NCBI GenBank assembly: GCA_035688265.1
Contig: DASSNE010000056.1
Span: 1 to 64,000, forward strand
Length of the DNA: 64,000 bases
Direction: 5' to 3'
DNA from: DASSBR01 sp035688265
GTDB taxonomy: Bacteria; Pseudomonadota; Gammaproteobacteria; Natronospirales; DASSBR01
The translations under genes and the position numbers were made by a program. The notes beneath the pieces were generated by a model. The model was not told the DNA's origin and searched no databases. It saw only the letters and a program-made list of their open reading frames with translations. This document shows, in pieces, positions 43,109 through 53,213 of this stretch (position 1 is the stretch's first letter; each line of letters starts with the position of its first letter).

Positions 43109-43155
43109 CTTTTTGCCTCACCCCTGGCCACAACAGCCGACAGTTTGCGAACCGC

Positions 43156-43707
43156 CTACCTTGCCGCCTGCAGAAATGCAGGGCTTTCTATCAGCGCCCG
43201 CAAGTCGATTATTCCCCAAGCCTCCTCGCCACGGTGCCAGCCGCCGCGCAGCCACTGCGCGACCGCCGGCAGCGATCCGGTCTCGAAATCGCCACCGTCG
43301 CTGTCGTGAAACCGCCGAAAACCGTATACCTCATCAACCAGCAGCCCGGCCGGGATCTCGGCATGATCGACAGCCAGTACCCGGCTGGAGCGCGAAATCG
43401 AAGTCGCGCCGCCGTTCAGAAACCCTTTCAGGTCCGTGATCGGCAGCAACTGGCCGCGCACGTTGGCCACGCCCAGCAACCAGTCTTTCGACTGCGGCAG
43501 CCGGTGCGAGCCCGGATACGGCATCAGCTCGCGAATTTCCTCGCGCGCCGCCACCAGTTTCAGCTCGCCGATGCGAAAGCCGAGGCCGACCCATTCGTCG
43601 TCGGCGCCCAGGCCGGTGCGATAGTCTGCCGCCACCACTCGCGCACGCGCTTCCAGCGCCTTCAACAACTCGAAGGGCTGGTTCGCGAGATCGGCGAGCG
43701 CCGGCAT
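43156..43707 (-). CDS. pilI: Pil-Chp CheW adaptor PilI
   Basis: CheW-like protein of 183 residues linking PilJ to ChpA. Conserved strands LGFRIGELKLVAAREEIREL, LLGVANVRGQLLPITDL and LLVDEVYGFRRF. ATG shares one base with the pilH stop (TGATG), so the two genes are coupled. The last 15 residues (RALIESPAFLQAAR) match the amphipathic tail of PilI proteins. Confidence 0.93.
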   Translation of the reverse strand: MPALADLANQPFELLKALEARARVVAADYRTGLGADDEWVGLGFRIGELKLVAAREEIRELMPYPGSHRLPQSKDWLLGVANVRGQLLPITDLKGFLNGGATSISRSSRVLAVDHAEIPAGLLVDEVYGFRRFHDSDGGDFETGSLPAVAQWLRGGWHRGEEAWGIIDLRALIESPAFLQAAR

Positions 43708-44072
43708 CAGCCGCCGATAGCCTCTTTGAGTTTGCCGGTCAACTGCTCCTCGGTGATCGGCTTGACCAGGTAGTCGACGGCGCCCTGGCGCATGCCCCAG
43801 ATCTTGTCGGTTTCCTGATCCTTGGTAGTGACGATCACCACGGGGATGGCGCTGGTATCCGCGTCGCGCGACAACTGCCGCGTCGCCTGGAAGCCGCTCA
43901 TGCCCGGCATGACCACGTCCATGATGATTGCGTCCGGCTTTTCGGCCTTCGCCTGGGCCAGCCCGTCCTCGCCGTTTTCGGCGGTAATCACCTTGAAGCC
44001 GCCTTTTTCGAGCCAGTTCTTGAAGACGTGCACTTCGGTCGGCGAGTCATCGACAATCAGCACTTTGGGCAT
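43707..44072 (-). CDS. pilH: Pil-Chp response regulator PilH
   Basis: CheY-like single REC domain, 121 residues. Acidic pair IVDDS, phospho-acceptor Asp 52 in AIIMDVVMPGMSGF, Thr in VIVTTKD and Lys in LVKPI. In Pseudomonas PilH acts as phosphate sink or retraction regulator opposed to PilG. Starts 39 bp after pilG. Confidence 0.94.
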   Translation of the reverse strand: MPKVLIVDDSPTEVHVFKNWLEKGGFKVITAENGEDGLAQAKAEKPDAIIMDVVMPGMSGFQATRQLSRDADTSAIPVVIVTTKDQETDKIWGMRQGAVDYLVKPITEEQLTGKLKEAIGG

Positions 44073-44111
44073 TCAAGTATCTCCACTTCGTTGTTTAATC
44101 TGCACATTCAT

Positions 44112-44507
44112 TCAGGCCGCGGCGCCGCTGGCGTAGCGCTGGACCGCGCCAATCAGTTCGTCGCGGGTAAAGGGTTTGGTCAGGTACTGCTCGGAGCCGA
44201 CGATGCGGCCGCGCGCGCGGTCGAACAGGCCGTCCTTGCTGGACAGCATGATGACGGGCGTCTGCCGGAATTGCTTGTTGTGCTTGATCAGCGCGCAGGT
44301 CTGGTAGCCGTCGAGGCGCGGCATCATGATATCGACGAAGATGATGTCCGGCCGGTTGTCGGCGATCTTCGCGAGCGCCTCGAAGCCGTCCACCGCAGTG
44401 ACGACTTCGCAACCTTCTTTGTTCAGCAGCGTCTCTGCCGTGCGGCGGATCGTTTTGCTGTCGTCGATGACAAGAATCTTGAGGCCCGTCATGTCGCTGG
44501 ACGCCAT
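44112..44507 (-). CDS. pilG: Pil-Chp response regulator PilG
   Basis: CheY-like REC protein of 131 residues, starting MASSDMTGLKILVIDDSKTI. Phospho-acceptor Asp 59 in IIFVDIMMPRLDGY, Thr/Ser in VIMLSSKDG, Lys in LTKPF. It promotes pilus extension. ATG 44507 is chosen: a strong GGAGG/AGGGAG Shine-Dalgarno precedes it, while the upstream open frame adds 14 unrelated residues. Divergent from gshB, 266 bp between start codons, which holds the promoters of both. Confidence 0.94.
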   Translation of the reverse strand: MASSDMTGLKILVIDDSKTIRRTAETLLNKEGCEVVTAVDGFEALAKIADNRPDIIFVDIMMPRLDGYQTCALIKHNKQFRQTPVIMLSSKDGLFDRARGRIVGSEQYLTKPFTRDELIGAVQRYASGAAA

Positions 44508-44773
44508 GTTGCTCCCTACCTCCGGCCCGCTAAATTCCCGCGGGGACAATTAGTTCTATTCGGGTGCTGATGTTTTAGCATAATATCTAGGCATAATCCA
44601 TTGGTACATCTGGGAAAGTCCCGATGCTGCCGCGATGATTGGCCAGCCGCCGTTTTTCGCCATTGGAGCGGCGGGCTTGAGCGTTTGTCGCGAAGCGGCT
44701 TTGCGCGCGCCGCCGCCACGCCTACAATCGGTAACGGCTGCCAATCTTGAGACTTTGGGAAGGAACTGTAAAC

Positions 44774-45720
<947 letters not shown>

Positions 45721-45724
<4 letters not shown>

Positions 45725-46626
45725 GCGGAACCCAAATCAAACGGCTCCCGTATCACGACGCGAGCCAGATCGCCGGCGTCAGCCACAAGGACCGTCTGAT
45801 CACGGCGGGGTTCTTCGTACTGCTGCTGCACGGCATCGCGATCCTCGGCATCACCTTCTCGACCAACCAATCGAGCGCGCAAGGCCCGACCTTCGCCGTC
45901 ACGCTGGTGCAAAGCCGCAGCGTCAATCCGCCCGACCACGCCGACTACATCGCCCAGGCCAACCAGATCGGCCACCGCAATACGGACAAGCACGTGCGCC
46001 CGGTCGCGCCGGTCAGCAGCCACGCCGCGGTCAGCCGCGCCGGCCAGTTGAATGCGCACGACAATGCCAATCATCCGGCGCCGACCGCCGCGTCGAAAGC
46101 CCAACGTCTGGTTACGACGCGCGCCGATGCCCGTCGCGCCTACAGCGGCAACCAGACGGTCGCACAAGCCAACGCCTCGCCGCGGCTGCTGATCGCCCGC
46201 CTGCTGACTTCGACGTCGGATGCCGCCGACCCGACCGAAACGCGCAAAGCGCAGGCAACCGGCAAAAACCCGCGCGATCGCACCATCTCGGTCAACACCA
46301 AGCAGTCGCGCTTCGCGCGTTATCTCGACGCCTGGCGCAAACAGGTCACCCGCATCGGCAACCTGAACTATCCGCAGGCCATTCGGAGCAAGCATTTAAC
46401 GGGCGAGCTGACGCTGGAAGTCGCGCTCAACGCCGACGGCAGCCTGCGCAAAGTCGTGTTGCTCAAACCGTCAAAGTACGCCGCACTGAATGCAGCAGCG
46501 CTAACCATCGTTCGCGCCGGCGCCCCGTACCCGCCATTTCCGAAGTCGATCAGGAAAGATACGGACGTGCTGCGGTTCGCCTACGTGTGGCGGTTTATAG
46601 ACGGACAATTGTCAGCCGGAAGATGA
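45721..46626 (+). CDS. TonB-family energy transducer linked to the pil-chp cluster
   Basis: TonB protein of 301 residues. One N-terminal anchor (FFVLLLHGIAILGITF, ~31-46), an Ala/His/Thr-rich periplasmic linker (~55-190) with few Pro, and the TonB C-terminal domain (YLDAWRKQVTRIGNLNYPQA, LTLEVALNADGSLRKVVLL, AALTIVRAGAPYPPFP). The position after gshB and next to pilG matches tonB3 of Pseudomonas aeruginosa, which is needed for twitching motility. ATGA overlap with gshB. Confidence 0.9.
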
Positions 46627-46681
46627 CCGCATGCGGCAAGAAGAAGCGCACCGGCGACACTTGATAAAGGAGAACTTCGTG

Positions 46682-49039
46682 ATGACGGAATTGGCTGGAT
46701 TGCTTCTTCGGCGAGCCCTCAACCTCGCTGTCGGCGCAGGATGTGCATTTGCGCTGGCCGCCGGGCCCGTGGCACTGGCGAAGACGGATGTTTCGGCGAC
46801 CACGGCATCACCGGACCCCGCGGCGCTGGTGAACGTTTTCATCGGTACCGGAAATGGCGGCAAGGTCACGGGCAACATCGACACCTTTCCCGGCGCCGCG
46901 ATGCCGTTCGGCATGCTTACCTGGAGTCCGACGACCAAGTCGCGCCCGGCAGGTGGCGATTATTTTTATCCGGATTCCTCGATAGGCGGCTTCAGCCTGA
47001 CGCACATCTCGGGTCCCGGTTGTTCGGCGGCGGGCGAAATCCCGATTCTGCCGACGGTGGGGACGGTCGGACAACACCCGGATGCGGCTGCCGAACGATT
47101 CGATCATGCTCACGAACATGCGACCCCCGGCGAATATCAGGTCACGCTCGCAGCAGGGACGCCTTCGGCGATCGACGTCAAGCTGACCGCGACGACGCGA
47201 ACCGGAATCGGCGTTTTCCGTTTTCCGGCAACACATGCTGCCAACTTCCTGTTCAAGGTATCCGACGGGCAAACCGTCAGCCCGACTTCGACAGTTCGTA
47301 TTATCGGCAACAAGGCTGTGGCGGGAGCGGAAACGTCCGGCCATTTTTGCGGTACGTCGCGTACAGCGACCCTGTATTTCGTCGCCCGCTTCGACCGGCC
47401 GTTTCATGCTCACGGGACGTGGGCCGCAAGCGGTCCGCAATCCGGCCGGCGCGCGGCCACCGGCGCGCACACCGGCGCGTGGGTGAGCTTCGATACGACG
47501 CGAAACCGCGCCATCAAGCTCAAAGTGGCGATTTCCTATGTGAGCATCGCCAACGCGTGGGCCAATCTGAAAGCGGAAGACAGCGGCTGGAACTTTGAGG
47601 CGGTGGCGGCCCACGCGCATAACGCGTGGAATCGGCTGCTCTCCCGCATCACGGTCGCCGGCGGCACCCATGACCAGCAGGTGCAATTTTACTCGGCGCT
47701 GTATCACACGCTGCTGCACCCGAACGTGTTTTCCGACGCCAACGGCGACTACATCGGCTTTGACGACAAGGTGCACCACCTCGCCAACGGTCAGAACCTC
47801 CAGTACGCCAACTTTTCCGGCTGGGACATCTATCGTTCCGAAGTGCCACTGCTGGCGTTGCTGGTGCCGCACCGGGTCAACGACATGGTGACCTCGCTGT
47901 TGAACGACCAGGCGCAGGGCGGATGGCTGCCGAAGTGGGGATACGACAACGACTACACAGGGGTCATGAATGGCGATGCCGCCGACCCGATCATCGCCGA
48001 AGCCTATGCCTTCGGGGCGCGCCATTTCGACACCAAGGCGGCACTGGACGCCATGATAAAGGGCGCGACGCAAACTTCTCAGCCGGGCACCTGGTCCGGG
48101 GGCTATATCGAGCGTCCACACCTTCGAGCCTACCTGCGGCTCGGCTACGTGCCGGGCAACACGTCCGAGACGCTGGAATACGCCACGGCCGACTTCGCGA
48201 TCGCCCGGTTTGCGAAATTCCTGGGCGACAGCACGACTTACCGGAAATTCCTCGCGCATTCCGCAAACTGGTCCAACGTCTTCGATAAGAAGGCAAAATT
48301 TCGCGGCTACGCCGGCTACATGGAACCGCGCGCGGCCAACGGCACATTCCCGTCCGGCTCGGCCTTTCAAATTCGCGCGCATTCTTACGGACAGCGGGGC
48401 TTCGAGGAAGGCAACACAATTCAGTACACGTGGATGGTGCCGCAGGATTTGCACGGCTTGATCGAGGCAATGGGAGGCGACAGCAATGCGACGGCGCGCC
48501 TGGACATTCTATTCAAACACCTGAATGTCGGCCCCAACGAACCGTACTATTGGGCCGGCAACGAGCCGAGCCTCAATATGCCGTGGGTTTACGACTACAG
48601 CGGCGCACCGTGGAAAACACAGGCCGTCGTCCATCGGCTGATCGACAAGGTGTATTCAGCCACGCCCGGTGGCGAACCCGGCAATGACGACCTGGGCGCC
48701 ATGAGTTCGTGGCTTGTCTGGGCTTACCTCGGGATGTATCCGGAAACGCCGGGGGCGCCTGTTTTGGTACTCGGTGCGCCGGTGTTTCCCGAGGCGACGC
48801 TGCATCTAGGTAACAGTCATCAAGTGACCATTCGAGCGTCCAACGCCTCCACACAAAGCTACGTGCAGGCTCTCGAGATCGATGGCAAAACGTGGATGAA
48901 AGACTGGCTGCCGGCCTCGTTGATCCTCGGCTCGACACCAAGCGATCTTAACACCCACCTCTCCTTCACCATGAGCCACAGCCCGAACAAGGCTTGGGGC
49001 GCGGCGCCGGCGGACAGGCCGCCCTCCTTCGCGCCGTGA
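46682..49039 (+). CDS. Glycoside hydrolase family 92 (alpha-1,2-mannosidase-type), secreted
   Basis: GH92 exo-mannosidase of 785 residues. A signal segment covers about residues 10-33 (LNLAVGAGCAFALAAGPVALA). N-terminal beta-domain: NVFIGTGNGGKVTGNIDTFPGA and GFSLTHISGPGC; catalytic (alpha/alpha) domain: AQGGWLPKWGYDNDYTGVMNGD with the conserved acid, GTWSGGYIERPH, EGNTIQYTWMVPQD, PWVYDYSGAPWKTQ and the Asp of GGEPGNDDLGAMSSW. GH92 removes alpha-mannose with calcium, for example from N-glycans or mannans. AAGGAG lies 9 bp upstream; GTG 46679 is also possible. Confidence 0.92.
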   Translation: MTELAGLLLRRALNLAVGAGCAFALAAGPVALAKTDVSATTASPDPAALVNVFIGTGNGGKVTGNIDTFPGAAMPFGMLTWSPTTKSRPAGGDYFYPDSSIGGFSLTHISGPGCSAAGEIPILPTVGTVGQHPDAAAERFDHAHEHATPGEYQVTLAAGTPSAIDVKLTATTRTGIGVFRFPATHAANFLFKVSDGQTVSPTSTVRIIGNKAVAGAETSGHFCGTSRTATLYFVARFDRPFHAHGTWAASGPQSGRRAATGAHTGAWVSFDTTRNRAIKLKVAISYVSIANAWANLKAEDSGWNFEAVAAHAHNAWNRLLSRITVAGGTHDQQVQFYSALYHTLLHPNVFSDANGDYIGFDDKVHHLANGQNLQYANFSGWDIYRSEVPLLALLVPHRVNDMVTSLLNDQAQGGWLPKWGYDNDYTGVMNGDAADPIIAEAYAFGARHFDTKAALDAMIKGATQTSQPGTWSGGYIERPHLRAYLRLGYVPGNTSETLEYATADFAIARFAKFLGDSTTYRKFLAHSANWSNVFDKKAKFRGYAGYMEPRAANGTFPSGSAFQIRAHSYGQRGFEEGNTIQYTWMVPQDLHGLIEAMGGDSNATARLDILFKHLNVGPNEPYYWAGNEPSLNMPWVYDYSGAPWKTQAVVHRLIDKVYSATPGGEPGNDDLGAMSSWLVWAYLGMYPETPGAPVLVLGAPVFPEATLHLGNSHQVTIRASNASTQSYVQALEIDGKTWMKDWLPASLILGSTPSDLNTHLSFTMSHSPNKAWGAAPADRPPSFAP

Positions 49040-49075
49040 CGGCAATGGCAGGTTATTGACGCTGTCTGCGGATCC

Positions 49076-49867
49076 TTATCCAGGGGCCTGACAATGCGGA
49101 TCCCGCCCCGCAGCACGCGCCTGCTGGTACAACGTCATCGCTTCCGGCATATGCGCCTGCAAATCCCGAATACGCGTCTTGTTCGACGGATGATCGGATA
49201 AAAACGCCGGCGGCGAGCTGCCGGCCTGCGCCATGTTCTGCCAGAGCTGGATCGCCTGGCGCGGATCGAACCCGGCGCGGGCCATCAGCTTGAGGCCCAT
49301 GATGTCGGCCTCGGATTCCTGCGAGCGGCTGTACGGCAGTATGACGCCGTACCGCGCGCCCAAGCCGAGTGCCGCCAGAACCGCCTGATTGTTGCTGCCG
49401 CCACCGCCCAAAGCCGCCTGCGCCAGTTCCAGTCCCGCCTCCGTTGCGTACGCGGCCGACATACGCGCGTTGGCGTGGTGCGCGAGGACGTGGGAGACCT
49501 CGTGGCCCAGCACCGCGGCCAGTTGTGCCTGGTTGCGGGCGTATTTCAACAAACCCGTATAGACGCCGATATAGCCGCCGGGCAGCGCCCAGGCATTGGC
49601 GACATCCTTCTGAAACACCGTCACCTGCCAGTTGTATTTGGTCCCGGCGACGGCGGTGACGTGCTGCGCCACGCATTGCACGTAATTGACGACAGCCGGG
49701 TTCTGCGCAGCCTGGAGCTGCTGCTTTTCCTGCTGGTAAGCCTGCGCCCCTATCTTGGCCATCTGGCTTTCGGGGAAAAAGCTGAGTTGCGGATGACCGG
49801 TGGGCGAAGTCGTGCATGCGGCCAGCAGCAGCACGGCCGGCGCCAGCACTATCCATAATTTTTTCAT
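49076..49867 (-). CDS. M48 family metallopeptidase lipoprotein, LoiP-like
   Basis: Zinc peptidase of 263 residues. Lipoprotein signal MKKLWIVLAPAVLLLAAC, mature GHPQLSFFPESQMAKIGAQA; active site HEVSHVLAHH with the third ligand Glu in SESEADIMG-like QESEADIMGLKLM. Matches the LoiP/YggG group of outer-membrane proteases that handle stress-damaged outer-membrane proteins. ATG 49867 has AAGGAG a few bases upstream. 22 bp after the isoaspartyl peptidase gene, likely one operon. Confidence 0.9.
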   Translation of the reverse strand: MKKLWIVLAPAVLLLAACTTSPTGHPQLSFFPESQMAKIGAQAYQQEKQQLQAAQNPAVVNYVQCVAQHVTAVAGTKYNWQVTVFQKDVANAWALPGGYIGVYTGLLKYARNQAQLAAVLGHEVSHVLAHHANARMSAAYATEAGLELAQAALGGGGSNNQAVLAALGLGARYGVILPYSRSQESEADIMGLKLMARAGFDPRQAIQLWQNMAQAGSSPPAFLSDHPSNKTRIRDLQAHMPEAMTLYQQARAAGRDPHCQAPG

Positions 49868-49889
49868 GATCCACTCCTTGTGAATTCGA

Positions 49890-50912
49890 TTAATCTTTGC
49901 TGTATATCTTGACGACCAGCTTGCCATCCGTATTGATGTAGCCGCGATACATGCCCGGCGTGTTGAACGGCATGACGATGTCGCCGTTGCGATCGAGCCC
50001 GATCATGCCGCCGGTGCCCTTGCCGGCGAATTTGACCAGCTTGTCGTTGATCTCGTAATTGGCGGCTTTCTCGAGCGACCAGCCCTTGTACTCGATCAGG
50101 TCCGAGACGTCCTTCAGCAGGTTGAGTCGCATGTAGAACTCGCCGACGCCGGTGCCGGACCCGGCGAAGGTCTTGTTGTCGGCATACACGCCGTCGCCGA
50201 TCAGCGGCGAGTCGCCGACGCGGCCGAAGCGCTTGTTGGTGAGCCCGCCGGTCGAGGTGCCGGCGGCGAGGTTGCCGTCCTGGTCGAGCGCCGCGCAGCC
50301 GACCGTGCCGAAGGCGTTCTTCGTGGTGCCGGGAATGCCTTCCGGCCGGCTCCTGGTGCGGTCCTTCTTCAACTGTTTCTGCAACGCGTCCCAACGGCGC
50401 TGCGTGAAGAAATAACTCTGCGGCACGAGGTGAACGTCCTGCGAGATCGCGAAATCCATCGCGCCCTCGCCGACCAGCAGCACGTGTGGCGTCTTTTCCA
50501 TCACCAGCCGTGCGAGCGCGATTGGATTGGCGACGTGCTGCACCGCGGCGACGCCGCCGGCGCGCAGGTCCTTGCCGCGCATGACCGCCGCGTCCAGTTC
50601 AACCTGGCCGTTGTGCGTGAATACGGCGCCGCGACCGGCGTTGAACAGCGGCGAGTTTTCCAGCACTTCTATCGCGGCGACGCAGGCGTCGAGGCTGCCC
50701 TTGCCCTGCTTCAGTTGCGCGTAGCCGGTCTTGAGCGCCCGGGTTATCGTTGCGCGGTATTTCGCTTCCATCTGCGGCGTCATGTCGCCGCGCTCGATCG
50801 TGCCGGCGCCCCCGTGCATGACGATGGCGATCTTGTGGCCGCCGGATGCGGCGCTCGCGGCGACCGGTACCGCGCTCAGCAGCACGATGGGCAGGAAAAA
50901 GCGGATATTCAT
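49890..50912 (-). CDS. Isoaspartyl peptidase / L-asparaginase (Ntn hydrolase), exported
   Basis: Type-2 (plant-type) asparaginase/isoaspartyl peptidase, 340 residues, with signal peptide MNIRFFLPIVLLSAVPVAAS. It self-cleaves before the Thr of FGTVGCAALD; that Thr becomes the nucleophile. NPLFNAGRGAV-like NSPLFNAGRGAVF, MRGKDLRAGGVAAV and GTSTGGLTNKRFGRVGDSPLIG are the family blocks. It hydrolyses beta-aspartyl dipeptides or asparagine. The periplasmic location differs from cytosolic IaaA of E. coli, whose signal is absent. Upstream frame beyond 50912 belongs to no gene. Confidence 0.92.
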   Translation of the reverse strand: MNIRFFLPIVLLSAVPVAASAASGGHKIAIVMHGGAGTIERGDMTPQMEAKYRATITRALKTGYAQLKQGKGSLDACVAAIEVLENSPLFNAGRGAVFTHNGQVELDAAVMRGKDLRAGGVAAVQHVANPIALARLVMEKTPHVLLVGEGAMDFAISQDVHLVPQSYFFTQRRWDALQKQLKKDRTRSRPEGIPGTTKNAFGTVGCAALDQDGNLAAGTSTGGLTNKRFGRVGDSPLIGDGVYADNKTFAGSGTGVGEFYMRLNLLKDVSDLIEYKGWSLEKAANYEINDKLVKFAGKGTGGMIGLDRNGDIVMPFNTPGMYRGYINTDGKLVVKIYSKD

Positions 50913-50946
50913 GGCGTAACGCCTCGTTTTAGTTCGTTTCGATACA

Positions 50947-51681
50947 TTATCGCTCCCAGTCGAAGCGCGGCAAGTCGCGCAGCGTCTGCTGCAGGCCTTC
51001 CGCCCAGGCGGCGTGCACCGCCTCCCAGAACGGGTCGTTCTGGTCGAAACGCAGCCGATGGTCGATGCGGAAACTGCCCGTACGATACAGCACCAGGTCG
51101 ATCGGCGGCCCGACCGACAGGTTGCTGCGCATGCTGGCGTCCATCGACACCATCGCGCAGCGCGCCGCGATGTCGAGCGGCGTGTCCGGACGGATGACGC
51201 GATCCAGGATCGGCTTGCCGTACTGGGTTTCCCCGACCTGCAGGAACGGCTGCTCCTCCGATGCACAGATGAAATTGCCCTGCGGATAGATCAGCAGGAT
51301 GTCCGGCGGCTTGCCGGCGATTTCGCCGGCAAGGATGAAGGTCGCCTCGGGATTGAAACCGCCGCGCCGGTCGCCGTTGCCGAGATAGCTGCGCTGCAGG
51401 CGCGCGCTCAATTCGCCGATATGCGCGGCTGCCTCGAACATCGACTCGACCTTGCCGAGATGGACGTCGGCGTCGTGCTCCAGTTCGCGCTTAAGCTCGG
51501 CAAGCACCGCCTGCGTGGTGGCGAGATTGCCGGCCGGCAGCAGCGCCAGCATGCGGTCGTCGCCGGCATCGAGGATGTGCATCTTGCTGTAAACGCTGAT
51601 GTCGTCTACGCCGGCGCTGGTGCGTGAATCCGAAGTCAGCACCAGGCCTTCGTTCAACTTGATGGCGACGCAATAAGTCAT
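50947..51681 (-). CDS. Anbu, proteasome beta-subunit-like peptidase (COG3484)
   Basis: Proteasome-related Ntn protein of 244 residues beginning MTYCVAIKLNEGLVLTSDSRTSAGVDDIS, the pattern of Anbu (ancestral beta subunit), where the residue after Met becomes the nucleophile (Thr here). PQGNFICASEEQPFLQVGETQYGKPILDR is also Anbu-specific. Anbu makes open helical rings; activity on proteins is not established. It usually lies with an alpha-E protein, a circularly permuted ATP-grasp and a transglutaminase; none is here. Instead, its ATG overlaps the pmbA stop (ATGA). Confidence 0.9.
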   Translation of the reverse strand: MTYCVAIKLNEGLVLTSDSRTSAGVDDISVYSKMHILDAGDDRMLALLPAGNLATTQAVLAELKRELEHDADVHLGKVESMFEAAAHIGELSARLQRSYLGNGDRRGGFNPEATFILAGEIAGKPPDILLIYPQGNFICASEEQPFLQVGETQYGKPILDRVIRPDTPLDIAARCAMVSMDASMRSNLSVGPPIDLVLYRTGSFRIDHRLRFDQNDPFWEAVHAAWAEGLQQTLRDLPRFDWER

Positions 51682-53030
51682 TCCCCGGCGATGGTCATGG
51701 ATTCGATCAGGATGGAGCCGGTGCGCACGTTGCCGCGCAGATCGATGTCGTTGCCGGTCGCGACGATGCCGCGATACATGTCGCGCAGGTTGCCGGCAAT
51801 GGTGATTTCCTCCACTGGATAGGCGATCGCGCCATCTTCGACCCAGAAGCCGACCGCGCCGCGCGAGTAGTCGCCGGTGACGCCGTTGACGCCCTGCCCC
51901 ATCAGTTCGGTTGCGACCAGACCGGTTCCCATCTGTTTGAGCAGGTCGTCGAAGCTGTGCGCGCCGTCCGCGACGACGAGGTTGTGCACGCCGCCGGCGT
52001 GACCGGTGGTCTGAAGGCCAAGCTTGCGCGCCGCATAGCTGTTGAGCAGGTAGTTCTGCAGTACGCCGCCGGCGATCAGTTCGCGGTCGCGGGTCGCGAC
52101 GCCCTCGGCGTCGAACGCGGCGCTGCCGATGGCGCGCGGCAGGTGCGGACGCTCGCTGATGTTGATGAATTCCGGGAACACCTGCGTGTCGACCGCGCCC
52201 AGCAAAAACGACGCCTGGCGGTACTGCGCGCCGCCGCTGATCGCGCCGAGGAAATGGCCGATCAGCCCGCGCGCGAGCTGCGGCACGAACAGCACCGGCG
52301 CCTTGCGCGTCGACAACCGGCGTGAACCGAGCCGCTGGACGGTACGCTCCGCCGCCCGCCGCCCGACCGCCTCGGGCGATTCCAGCGCGTCGGCGCTGAC
52401 CGCGGTCGTGTACCAGTCGTCGCGCTGCATCTGGCCGTCTTCGCGTGCCAGCATCGCGCAACTGATCGTGTGTTGCGTGCGCTCCTGGGCTCCGAGGAAG
52501 CCGTGGCTGTTGCCGTAAACGTGCAGGCCGCGGTGCGTGTTGACGGCCGCGCCCTCGGAATTGTGAATGCGCGGATCGAAGGCGCGGGCCGCGTTCTCGC
52601 AGGTGAGCGCCAGTTCGATCGCCTGCTCCGGTTCGAGATCCCACGGATGGCACAGGTCGAGGTCCGGCAGCTCGCCGCGCGCCATCAGCTCGGCGTCGGC
52701 GAGGCCGGCCGCGGCATCGTCGGCCGTGTGGCGCGCAATGCTGCACGCGGCCTGCACCGTGTCCTTGAGTGCCTGCGAACTGAAGTCGGCCGAACTGGCG
52801 GAGCCTTTGCTGTGTCCGAAGTAAACGGTCACGCCGAAGCTGCGGTCGCGCTGGTATTCGAGCGTCTCGACCTCGCCCATGCGCACGTTCAGCGACAGGC
52901 CGGATTCGAGGCCCGCGCCGGCCTCGGCCTGGCTCGCACCGCAGTCCTTGGCCTGGCGCAGCACGTCGCTGACCAGTTGTTCGAGATCGGAGCGGGAATA
53001 AGTGGAGGAGGTCTTGTTATTCAAGGTCAT
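51678..53030 (-). CDS. pmbA: Metalloprotease subunit PmbA (TldE)
   Basis: TldE/PmbA, 450 residues, the partner of TldD in the zinc protease that trims microcins and CcdA. SDLEQLVSDVLRQAKDCGAS opens the chain, LARGLIGHFLGAISGGAQYR, GVLQNYLLNSYAARKLG, GHAGGVHNLVV and GVTGDYSRGAVGFWVEDGAI are family blocks. TldD itself is not in the window. Translationally coupled to the Anbu gene downstream. Confidence 0.94.
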   Translation of the reverse strand: MTLNNKTSSTYSRSDLEQLVSDVLRQAKDCGASQAEAGAGLESGLSLNVRMGEVETLEYQRDRSFGVTVYFGHSKGSASSADFSSQALKDTVQAACSIARHTADDAAAGLADAELMARGELPDLDLCHPWDLEPEQAIELALTCENAARAFDPRIHNSEGAAVNTHRGLHVYGNSHGFLGAQERTQHTISCAMLAREDGQMQRDDWYTTAVSADALESPEAVGRRAAERTVQRLGSRRLSTRKAPVLFVPQLARGLIGHFLGAISGGAQYRQASFLLGAVDTQVFPEFINISERPHLPRAIGSAAFDAEGVATRDRELIAGGVLQNYLLNSYAARKLGLQTTGHAGGVHNLVVADGAHSFDDLLKQMGTGLVATELMGQGVNGVTGDYSRGAVGFWVEDGAIAYPVEEITIAGNLRDMYRGIVATGNDIDLRGNVRTGSILIESMTIAGE

Positions 53031-53072
53031 GGCTCTGCACGGAAATAGGCTTTCATTCTAACAAGACCGCAA

Positions 53073-53161
53073 GTAGCTAGTGCCTAGTCGCCAGGAGCGA
53101 GTGAAGAGAAAAAATCACCCTTCTGTGACTCAGTCCTGGCGACTCAGCACTCAGTCCTGGC
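53073..53161. repeat. Second CTAGT-type repeat, between pmbA and purE
   Basis: Starts GTAGCTAGTGCCTAGTCGCC, as the element at 31707 does, and contains inverted arms AGTCGCCAGGA (53086-53096) and TCCTGGCGACT (53134-53144), with two copies of ACTCAGTCCTGGC nearby. It forms most of the 183-bp gap between the divergent starts of pmbA and purE. No gene seen in it. Confidence 0.6.
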
Positions 53162-53213
53162 CCGATAGGGACCTCACCTATAACCGCACGCCTGTCTCCG
53201 GTAAAATGCACGG

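Noticed and set aside
50947..52746. A 599-codon minus-strand frame that appears to fuse Anbu to an upstream Arg-rich region
   Set aside because: The upstream part is an out-of-frame reading of pmbA; the real Anbu starts at 51681 with MTYCVAIKL.
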